A stretch of 64,000 bases of DNA from Oenanthe sinensis (lineage: Eukaryota; Streptophyta; Magnoliopsida; Apiales; Apiaceae): positions 40,502,501-40,566,500 of the forward strand of contig CM053794.1 of NCBI GenBank assembly GCA_028671895.1, given 5' to 3'. Position 1 is the first letter of the stretch; each line of letters starts with the position of its first letter. Positions 1 to 12,000 of this stretch are shown one piece after another. The position numbers were made by a program, and so were the translations under genes. Below the pieces are notes generated by a model. That model saw nothing but the letters and a program-made list of their open reading frames with translations, did not search any database and was not told the DNA's origin.

Positions 1-3000
1 GCTGGTCAAGAATTCAGCATTTCACAGCAACGGAAGCTACTAAGAGCTGGGAGTTATGGCCAAGCTTTTTGCAGGTGGGATTAATTTATTGTCAAACTTT
101 GCCAACTAAAAATTGATATAGTTATTAAAACTAATGTAGTAACTAAAATCAATGTATCTGTGATTCACAGTTATGATTTGCCTACAGAACTCTTGCAATC
201 TATTTTCTTTCTGAGAGGTTAAGAAAATAAAGAAATGACAACTTGGTGCACACATGTATATATGGAGGCACAAATATTTTAAAAATCGCTCTCTTGAGCC
301 ATACAAGCTTATAACATGTCTGTTGGTATTTAGAATTTTCAGCTAGAGCAATAGTATTTCTGGGAGACTCTTTAGGCTGGCAAAAGAAAGCAGGCTCAGG
401 AATACGTTATGAAATTCACAAGAATAGGACCCCTTATCTCCGAGTAGCACACTTCTGATTGACCCAGTGTTATGAACTGAAGAGCAACAGAGATAATTAT
501 AATGATTGTATAGACTATAGATGAGCAAGAAAAGAATAGGTAAATAAGAAACTGATATTCTATCAATTTACTGTAGATTCACCAGTAGAAATTATCTAAG
601 GCTTTCGAGTAGCTTAGTTACTTCCAACACCACCAAATGGGTTTACCGATTTCTCAATGAATAAATTCCCCCTTTTTTCCTTCCCCAATACTTTTACAGC
701 CACCTCTTAGTATGGCACTATGGCCTAACATATTCTAGGCCCACTTGCACTCTGTTCTGGGTCTCTATCATACTTATAATCATCCTATTGAGCTAATCGA
801 CTGATATACTTGTGATCTTGATTGGAGCGTATAGTACACATCTTTATAGCACAGTCACCAAGTCTAAATTTTTATATACTGTAACACGATGATCTTATTA
901 TTCAAATTTAATCTTCTTTTTTTGTTGATTTGATGAAGAACCAAGTACCACGTCTACGAGTTTCACACTACTCTTAGCATAGTACAAGTAAGAAAGAATT
1001 CATGTTCAAGCTTTCTTTGAGTGAATATGACCATGGAGGTCTTTTGCCATGCAAACCTGCTTTTACATAGTTCTACATGATCCAGCATTCATTCCCATAC
1101 TATAGCACATTTCAGGAGTCTGATTTTTCTCGGTAATGATATCCAGTTGGCTTTGACAGTCAATTTCAGCGAGACCGCATCAGAGAGATGTCTAAAACTT
1201 TACGGGTTTTAAATGCTGTACGTAACCAGGAGATTGGTATTTGTCTAAGTATTCAGCAATATAAGGTATGCCAATGCGTGCTTAAACAAGGACTTGTAAT
1301 TTCTTTCAGGGCACTTGTTCTTGTTAAGTAATCTTCAATTTAACTGGCAGTTGCTTACACCGTCTGTGCTGATTGGCCGTTTGATAAATACCCACCATCA
1401 TCTTTTAGCGTTGAGGATATCAGATTACCTTGGCATGGATCAAGTAAGTTTAGTTTTTGAGTTGAGCTTTATTTACAGTACCTAAAGGTTCTTTTGAGTG
1501 AATGGCCATTAAATCGTTCGTGTTATGTGCCGATAATAAACTGCTTCCACGACTCTATCCAAACCTTTCAATTTAGATACAATGTGGGTTTGAAATTATG
1601 CGTTTTTTTAAAACCAAACTGATTAAAGTTGTTCTTTTGTAAAGATGTAAGTACTAATTCTATTATGCCTGATTTTGGGATACTGAACTGATAATGAAAG
1701 TCGAAAGATGAGGTGGCATTAAACATACTCTCATTATCCTTAATTTTGGCAATCTTTTTTCCTGATAATAATTTCTGACAGTTCAGAGTGCTAATGGCTA
1801 TTGTAGGTTCATGTTTAACTGATTAGAGAGTCAGTCTGTAAGTGTACGTGTACGTGTACATTGAAGCTCTGAAATGCTTTGTGTACTCTGTTGGATTGCC
1901 TAAAAATAATGAGTACCACCATTAGGTGTTAGGAAGAGACTCTATAATATCAAGGAAGCTGTAGATATTTCGACTACTTTGTCTGTAACTATAGTTCGAT
2001 ATTTATGGGAGTTTCCGCTTCAAACTTTAAGGTTTTATTGTCTAAGCGTCCGGAGACATCTTATGTATGTCTTTTGGTTAAATGATGAATTTTTTTGAAT
2101 GAAAGAAATCCTTTCGATCAAAATTGTATTTTGATACACTTTCATTTATGGAATTATTTCCCCCGGACAAAAAAAAGAAGAAAAAGAACATCCCTCCCCC
2201 AATATATCAACCCCCTTCCTTTTAATGTCAACCATCGGTTCGAAATTGGAGTACAATACCTGGTTGTAGCGAGCATTAAATGCATTTGTATGTCCCGCCA
2301 ATTTTTATTTCCCGCTTTGTGCAGGAAGTGGTGATTATGCACTGGGCATGTTTAAAGATTACAGCATCTTCTGCAATTTCAGATAGCAATCTTTTGGAGA
2401 TGTTGCTCGAGAAGGTTTTTTTGTTGAATTCCTTAGTCTAACTTATAAATATCTTAACTTTCAGGCATATGGAATGTCTGACAATGGTATTTTCTGGGTT
2501 TCAGCTAAAATTGTGCAAAGGGATATCATATGCTGCAGTTGCTGCTCATGCAGATAAGAACGGCCGTAGGAAGTTAGCAGCTATGCTTGTAGAAAATGAA
2601 CCACGTTCCTCTAAACAGGTTTTATGTTGCTTAACAACTACATAATTTTTTGCAAATTTTTTTGTTGCCTTTGTCTCTAATAGTCGTGAACTAGTCTCAG
2701 TTAGCAAAAAAAAGAAAGAAAAAGAATTTTCCTTTATCTTTAATAATGGTAAAGTAGTCTCTCCTAAATAGTTCATTCTTGGTTAAATTATGACTTCCGC
2801 ACAGGTTCCTCTCTTGCTAAGCATAGGTGAAGAAGATGCAGCTTTGATGAAAGCAACTGAAAGTGGTGATACTGATCTTGTTTATCTTGTCTTGTTTCAC
2901 ATCTGGCAGAAGGTACCCCATAGTTTTAGAGTATAGATACATCACTGTATTAGTAGAAGCAGTAGCAACTAGCAAGTATAAGTGTTGCTCTACAATGAGC

Positions 3001-6000
3001 ATTTTCTCCGGGATTTTTAATCGTTCATATGTCTGTGTTGTACATGTACATCTTCACATATTACCTACAAACTTAAAATCAGATATGTAACTACGTTTTC
3101 ATATATTCAGAGGCCAGCCTTGGAGTTCTTTGGGATGATCCGAGCCAGGCAATTGGCAAGAGACCTATTCTCAAATTATGCACGGTAAATTTACCTGTTT
3201 AAAGAATATATATGCTGGTTGCAATTTACTAATTTTTTTTCATGTTTCTTTTAAGGGAAAATGAATTTTTTTATCACTCAACTATTTGGTCTTTTAGAAA
3301 CTTACCACTGAACTATAGAATAATTTATTTAAGTCACTAACGTTACCACTTTATTTAATTATAACCATTCCGTTAAAATTCCGTTAAGTTTGATTGACAT
3401 AAAAAATGGGTGTGTTTGTAATTGACATGGGTGTGTTTGTAATTGACGTCAAAAATAATATATTATTAATGGCAAATATAATCAAATAAAAGATAACGCT
3501 AGTGACTGAAATAAAATAATTTATAGTACAATGCTATGTTTCTAAAACACGAAATAGTTGAGTAATAAAAAAATTCAATTTCCCTTCTTTTAAACAAAAG
3601 TTATTATAGATGCTATAGACATGAACCCCACTAATGATGATTATTATATAACGTCTCAGATGCTATAGACATGAATTTCTGAAGGATTTCTTTCTCTCCA
3701 GTGGTCAGCTTCAGGTAAATTTGGGTGTCAATTTTTTGATGAATACAACAATCCTTCCTCACCTCTCCTTTTTGGTAGTTGTATTTCTTGAATATTTAGA
3801 TTTTTTTATGCTGGTTGGTTTTAATTGTTACTTTTGGATATTGACAAGAGTTAATGGTCAAATCACAGTAGGTACTTGTATAATCACAGTAGGGACTTGT
3901 ATAAATATCTAACAGACCCCCTCCGGCCTATGTTACCCGGACACGGGTACGAATGTCGAATGTCGGACACGGGTGCAGGTATATAAGTGTCATATTCTTA
4001 ATTTTAAAATTTTTAGGATCCGTGGATATGGATCATAAATTGGACACGGACCTTAACACAAGTAAAATTATGCACAACTTTCTATTTATTTTACATTTTT
4101 TAAAACTAGTGTCATCTACTAATAAAACATATACATAGTTATACAAGCTTATAACCCGTGCCAAACACGAGATGAAAGACTATTATTTAGGTAATTTTTT
4201 TTTATATTATCTTTTATTGATAATTACTATAAAATTTTATAACATTGAGAATTTATATTAATATAATATAATATTATCCATGAGTAGTTGTATAAAAGGA
4301 CTATCGGGGTTTAGAGTTGTATGTTATTATACAATGATATTTAGATACATAAATTTTAATGATATATTAAATAAAAATTTAGGATAAGTAAGACTCTTAA
4401 AATAGAAAATATATAATTAAAATGTTATATAATATTATCCGTGAAGAGTTGTATAAAAGGAGGACTATCGGGGGTTAGAGTTGTATGTATGATATATATT
4501 TTTTTAAAAGTTAGATTTTATTAAAATTGAATGGTTAAGATCGTTTCTATGGTTCATCTAAAATTGGACGGTTAAGAACTTTTTTATGGTTTACCTTGGA
4601 CCAAAACTTTTAATCTTTAATGACTAATATTTAGATAAATTTATTTTTTATATTATATTTTATTGATATTTACTATAAAATTTTATAACGTTGAGAATTT
4701 ATATTAATATAATATAATATTATCCGTGAATAGTTGTAGAAAAAGAGGACTATCGGGAGTTAGAGTTGTATGTTATTATACAATGATATTTATATATTAA
4801 CTAGTGAAAAAAGCCGCGCTTCGCGGCGGCCTCATAATAAATTTTAAATTTATTAAAAATTTTCCCACAAAATTATATTACTGATGATTGAACTGCATAT
4901 GATAAAATTTTGATATAATAAAATTATATTAAACCAAAATAGTAGTATTAAATTTATAAATATTATAAAATCAAATAATAATTTCAAATTATAATTCATA
5001 ACTTACTAATTTGTTGTGATTCTAAGATCTCTTTTTTCCCCATCCGCCGCTAACAATATCAATGCCAAGGTCAAACAATCCATGACATCTAGATAAGTAT
5101 TAGTAATATTATGTAAATATTAAAGAATATAATTTAAAAATATATATGTGTGTGTGACTTATAATATCTTATTTTAGCAAAATACCCGACAGTATATCAG
5201 TGTCATTAACTAGTGCTTCAATTATATCACGACATATGAACTCAAATCCATGTAGTGGTATGTTGATGATTCCTTCTTCCAACTTTTTTGGGGCCGTTGT
5301 ACGTAAAACGTCACTTTAAACTCACATGATAGTGGTCTATATCGAGTGGTCTATATCGGCGATACTTGCAACTACTTTTAAGTTTTTAATGCTATATAAA
5401 GACCCTTATTCTAAATATGTTTGAATCGAAAAAGTAGATGCTTTTGAATCGTTGAATGGATAAGATTTTCATATCATAAATTAAAGTATCGAAAATTTAG
5501 TACGAATGCATAATTGTAATAAATGAATAAATAACAAAAATTTATTAACCTTCTCATCAATTAAAACTAAACTAAATTGATCGTCTGTTTATGTATTGAT
5601 TGCATCCCAGTATACTCTCACTCTTATTATCCAATCGTTATTTAAAGCATTCAAGAGAGTGTAATCCATGATGTATTAGACGTTGAATGTAAATAGCTTT
5701 GTGATAAATTTGTTGTGATTTATTTTTTTGATGCTTGATCTTTAATTTATATAAATCATGGTCTATTATTTTTTAGATGGAAACACATTCAATTTAGGTA
5801 AATGAATAAATTAATTTTTTTATTATAGATAATGTCTTTTTGAAAAATCAAAATAGTTTTGATTTTTAATAATTTAATGTCTTTTCTAAAATTTCTAATT
5901 TCCTATACGTATAATAATGTCTTTTCTAAAATTTCGAAATATGCCTTTTCTAAAATTTCTAATTACCTATACGTATAATAATGTCTTTTCTAAAATTTTA

Positions 6001-9000
6001 AAACTTATCTTATGAATAATAATATTTTACTTGACTTGAGTAGAAAGTTTAGGAGAATATAACGTAACTTAGGATTTTTCATAATTTGGAGAAAGTTTAA
6101 GAGAATATAAAATAACTTAGATTTTTTATAATTTATAATTTACTAATTAAAAAATTTGAGAAAATTAGAAAAATACATTTGGACGATTTGGGAGCGCGTA
6201 ACCGTCTCCGTCTTCTCCTTTATATATATATATTGATATTCATAAATTTATTGATATATTAAGTAAAAATTATAGGATAAGTATGATTTTTAAAATAGAA
6301 AATAGAAAATATATAATTTAAATATAATATAATATTATCCGTGAGAACTTGTATAAAAAGAGGACTACCGGGGATTAGAGTTGTATGTATGATATATATT
6401 CTTTTTAAAATTAGATTTTATTATAATTGAATGGTTAAGATCGTTTTTATGGTTCATCTAAAATTGGACGATTATGATCTTTTTTATGGTTCACCTTGGA
6501 CCAAAATTTTTAATCTTTCAGCTATAATAATATAATATATGTCAAAAGTATATGTTGTCCCTACTTATATTTAGATATAGTAGCTATTAATACAGTATAT
6601 TAGCTGTCATAACAGATTTGATACGGTAAATATTTACCTTCCATAATTAGAGTATTACAATTGTTGTAAAGGCTGAAAATCTGTACATTAGCTGTATTTT
6701 CAGGAAAGATTTAAGCTTGTAATATTGATATATAATGAGGACTCTCCAGCAATGGGAGATATACTTTTTCCTAAACTTTCTCTTTTAATATTCTTGTCAT
6801 GGTATCAGAGCCATAATCTCTTCCTCTTGTTTCTGATCAGTTCTTGTTCATTATTCTCGCCTCTTGATAAAATTTCTTGTTCCTGGTTACTCTTGACAGT
6901 CATGTCTTTAGACAAATTTGACACTTTCTTGGTTCGCCTTAATGGAAAAAATTATTCGCCTTGCGATCTGATTTTGAAGCTACTAGGTCTAATCTTATGA
7001 ATCGAGATCCTCTTCCCCCTTTGGATACATGTCTCAATGATTTGCTTCGGGAGGAACAATGTCTTCTCACTCAAGACACCTTGAAAGAACAGAAATCTGA
7101 GTTAGTTCATGTGGCTTATGCAACACAAGGTAAACCAAGAGGCATGGAAATGCGTAATGTTCAATGTTTCTCTTGCAAAGGTTTTGGGCATTATGCTTCA
7201 AATTGTTCCAAAAAGTTTTGCAATTATTGTAAGAAAGATGGACATATAATCAAGGAATGCCCCATTCGTCCACCAAAGAAATCTGAGACAGCCTACACAG
7301 CCTTGGTTGGATCCTCAAGTACTAGCGGCGGTCTGATGAGTACTGAACACTCGACACGAAGTGCTATTGCTCCTGTCCAACCTGTAACCCCTGAAATGAT
7401 TCAACAAATGATTATTTCAGCATTTTCTACTCTAGGACTTTCTGGTAAATCTACTCTCACATCTCCTACTTGGTACTTTGATTCTGCAGCTTCTAATCAT
7501 ATGACAAATAACACCAATTATCTTACAAATGTAAACAAATATTGTGGAAATCTTGAAATTGGTACTGCAGATGGACGTCAGTTACCAATTACAGCAACCG
7601 GTGATATTTCTTCCTCTCTAACCGATGTCTTTGTCTCTCCTGACCTTACCACTAATCTTATTTCTGTCGGTCAACTGGTTGAAAATAATTGCAAAGTCAC
7701 ATTTTCAAAATCTGGTTGTCTTGTGCAGGATCAGCAGTCAGGGAGGGTGATCACGAGGGGACCTAAAGTTGAACGTTTTTTTCCTATCCAATTTCCTCCA
7801 TCTCCATGCCGCTCATTTCCCATTGTGTCTTGTAATTCTGCCCGTATTGATATCCATGCATGGCATAAGCGTCTAGGACATCCTAATAATAATGTTCTTC
7901 GTGGTTTATTGAAATCTGGTGTACTTGGGAATGAAAACTTATCTTCTCTTAGCTCAGTCCAATTTGATTGCAATTCTTGTAAACTTGGAAAAAGCAAAGT
8001 TTTACCATTTCCCATTCATACATCTAATACAACTCGGGCTTTTGATTTGATACATAGTGATGTTTGGGGTATGTCACCGGTTGTTTCTCATGCTAATTAC
8101 AAGTACTTTGTCACATTTATTGACGATTATAGTCGTTTTACATGGATTTATTTCCTTCGTTCTAAAGCTGAAGTACTTTCAGTCTTCAAGATCTTTCATG
8201 CATATGTTCAAACACAATTCAATACAAATATTAAAATTTTACGGTAAGATAATGGGGGAGAATATACATCTCATTCGTTTCAAGAATTTTTACAAGCCAA
8301 TGGAATAATCTCTCAACGATCTTGTCCTTCAACTCCTCAACAAAATGGGATAGCCGAAAGAAAAAACCGTCATCTTCTCAATGTTGTACGTACCCTTCTG
8401 TTGGAATCATTTGTGCCCTCTAGATTCTGGTGTGAAGCACTCTCCACTGCAGTATACCTCATAAATAGGTTACCTTCATCATCATTAAATCATGTTTCAC
8501 CTTTCACTCGGTTATTTAGTCGCACTCCGGATTATTCTGGTCTTCGTACTTTTGGGTGTGTATTTACTCGGTTCATCTTCCTCCATATGAGCGCACAAAA
8601 CTCATAGCTCAGTCAATAAGATGTGCTTTCTTAGGATATGCTCTACCCCAAAAAGGATTTCTCTGTTATGATCCTAATTTACTACGCATTCGGGTTTCAA
8701 GAAATGTAATTTTCTTAGAAAATCAACATTTTTTCTCTACATACAGTGATCATTCCCCTTCATTTTCAGTTGTACCTTTATTTACTAACTCTTCTGCAGA
8801 CTCCTTATCCACTTCGGTGTCATCAACTTCTGAACCTCTGTCTAAACCACTCTTGGTGTATCAAAGGCGCCCTAATGCCGTGCAAAACCAGAACACCACA
8901 TCAGAAACTGCAGATGCTGATCCAAATCAAGTTATTTATCATGTTCAAGCTTCCTCACCCCCTCAAACTGATTCCCTTGTTGCTGATCATGTTCAAGAAC

Positions 9001-12000
9001 CTGCACCTGCCACCCGTAGACATAGCACTCGGGTTAGTCAGCCTCTTGATAGGTATGTTTTTTCTAATCCTGTATCATTGTCAACCACTGTGTCTGCCAT
9101 TCCTATTCCAAAATCATATAAACAGGCAATGAAGCATGAGCGTTGGCGGGAAGATATTGAAACAGAGCTTCTTGCACTTGAAGAAAAACAAACATGGGAT
9201 GTTGTAGGGCGTCCCTCGTCTGTGAAACCTCTGGGCAGCAAGTTTGTGTTCTCCGTAAAACTTCATCCAGATGGCTCGGTTGAGCGGTATAAGGCCCGAC
9301 TAGTAGTTCTTGGAAACAAACAAGAGTACGGCATAGATTACGAAGAGACATTTGTAGTAGCTAAGATGACCACTGTGCGAACCATACTAGCCCTTGCTGC
9401 GTCTCAATCATGGAAATTGTCTCAGATGGATGTAAATAACGCTTTCTTACACGGTGACCTCAAGGAAGAAGTTTATATAACACTTCCCAATGGTATGCCT
9501 ATATCACCTAATCATGTTTGCAAACTAAAGCACTCTCTATATGGTTTGAAGCAGGCACCTAGAATCTGGTTTGAGAAATTCAAATCCACTCTACTTGGTT
9601 TTTCATATAACCAAAGTAAATATGACTCCTCCCTTTTTCTGAAAAAGACAAGTAACGGTATAGTTGTGCTTCTTGTCTACGTGGATGATATCCTTGTTAC
9701 TGGTTCTGATATACATGCCATTGAACGTCTCAAAAATTTGTTACGTTCTACTTTCCAAATGAAAGATCTCGGTCAGCTCCATTACTTCTTAGGATTAGAA
9801 GTACATCATCGACAACAAGGTATCTTCTTGAACCAACACAAGTATATCCAAGATTTGGTTGAATTAGCTAGACTAAGGGGTGCTACTCCTGTTGAAACTC
9901 CGATGGAAATTAATGTGAAGTATCGCATAGATGAAGGAGAGCTACTTTCGGATCCTACTTTATATTGAAAGTTGGTTGACAGCCTTATATATCTCACTAT
10001 TACTCGACCCGATATCTCTTATGCTGTACATATTGTGAGTAAGTTCATGCAATGTCCTCGGCATTTCCACCTATCAGCAATCAAACGCATCATTAGATAC
10101 ATCCTTGGAACTCCTAATCGTGGCCTATTCTTCCCAGCTCGTTCTTCACTCAAGCTTCAAGCATATAGTGATGCTGATTGGGCTGGATGCCCAAATACTA
10201 GAAAATCTATCAATGGTTGGTGTATGTTTCTTGGAGACACACTTATTTCATGGAAATGCAAAAAACAGAATCGTGTGTCCAAGTCATCCACTGAAACAGA
10301 ATACCGTGCCATGTCTGCTGCTTGTTCTGAGATTATCTGGCTACATGGGCTCCTTGCAGAACTTGGGTACTCTCAAGCCGAACCAACTCCATTACATGCT
10401 GATAACACCAGTGCCATTCAGATTGCAGCTAACCCAGTATACCATACCATGAACGCACAAAACACATAGAGGTTGACTGTCACTCCATTCGAGAAGCCTT
10501 TGACAACCTGGTCATTACTCTCCCTCATATCTCTACCACTCTACAGATTGCTGACATTTTCACCAAATCGATGTCATGTCAGCGCCACAACTTTCTTGTT
10601 GGCAAATTGATGCTTATAGATTTACCAGCAGCATCAATTTGAGTAATTGATGGAGGGTGTCAAAAGTATATGTTGTCCCTAATTATATTTAGATATATTA
10701 GCTATTAATACAGTATATTAGCTGTCATAACAGATTTGATACGGTAAATATTTACCTTCCATAATGAGAGTATTACAATTATTGTAAAGGCTGAAAATCT
10801 GTACATTAGCTGTATTTTCTGGAAAGATTTAAGCTTGTAATATTGATATATAATGAGGACTCTCCAACAATGGGAGATATACTTTTTACCAAACTTTCTC
10901 TTTTAATATTCTTGTCAGTATAGATATGTGATATGTCAAAATTATAGGGTTACATAGAATTACTCATCGATGGACACACTCTTTAGAAACAAATTGCGAA
11001 GCCTTGTAAATCATTTTAATAGGTTGCTTCGAGGTTAAGTGTCCGGTTTTTACATAAAGGATCCGCCGCAAATTCCATACCCACTCCATGTCATGTTTGG
11101 TGGACACGGGTATGAGGGAAAAAATTGAAGAGTTCGGGTAATGGAGGTTAGGGCGAGTAACTCGACTTTGTTGATTTTAATTGTTACTTTTGGATATTGA
11201 CAAGAGTTAATGGTCAAATCACAATAGGTGCTTGATAAAGATCTAATAGACACACCCTCCCTCCTTGCTAAAAAAAGAAAACTATAGTTTGCCTTTACTT
11301 TGCAGCTTTCTATTGTTTTCTTTTGGACATCTTTTAAGTTGCTTAATCATACTAGATTAGCTCTCGGGCCGATGCCAGTTATCTTATTTAAAAATATGAA
11401 CTTCCTACTTTTATATAAAACTGAACAACACGAAAAAATGTCTACTTGTATGTTTTTTTATACGCATGGAAATGTGTGAAAAAACTTGGGAAAAATTTAG
11501 GATGTTTATTGTGGCATGGAGGGAGTAATATAAGTATTTTTGAGTGAAAACTGAAAACCAATCTCAGCCCCACACATTTTATGTACCTATGTCAAATCTG
11601 AGCCATACATATTATGTCCAACCTAAGATTCATCCTTCTCAGCCATCTTAGTTCAGCTCTTGCAATGCCGCCAAACCACCACTGTCGCACCACCACATCA
11701 ACCTCTACCATAACCTCTGGTCACAATGACACCAGAGCTTTAAATCTGGTCATTTTCTTCTCCTCTTCTCTTCGGTCTCATTGGTCAACCTCTACCATAA
11801 CCTCTGGTCACAATGACACCAGAGCTTTAAATCTGGTCATTTTCTTCTCCTCTTCTCTTCGGTCTCATTGGTCACATCTCCTGGTCGTTTATGCTACCAT
11901 GCCACTAAGCTGTCACACCATAGCGCCACCACACCAATACAATGTTGTCCATATTTCTCCACCATAACACAGATCTGTTCCTTTCTCCCCATCTCTCCGC

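Larger units (their letters stand above)
6540..10917 (+). mobile_element. Copia LTR retrotransposon, decayed
   Basis: The element has two 260-base LTRs (6540-6799 and 10658-10917), both starting TG and ending CA. It has a tRNA-Met-type primer site right after the 5' LTR, a polypurine tract before the 3' LTR, and gag-pol in Copia order (protease, integrase, reverse transcriptase, RNase H). It is flanked by atata (6535-6539) and gtata (10918-10922), a 5-base target duplication with one change. The LTRs differ at about 8 of 260 positions, so the insertion is fairly recent. Using a commonly assumed plant rate of 1.3e-8 per site per year, the age is about one million years. It inserted in the sense orientation of VPS16, exactly at the terminus of an older Helitron. 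The lineage within Copia was not resolved. Confidence 0.93.

Noticed and set aside
7731..8015. Minus-strand frame of 94 codons inside the Copia element
   Set aside because: It is the antisense shadow of the protease-integrase coding region and shows no protein family.
11614..11967. 117-codon open frame containing the repeated segment STITSGHNDTRALNLVIF
   Set aside because: It lies in a VPS16 intron, gains length from a perfect tandem duplication, and matches no family I recognise. I treat it as a chance frame.
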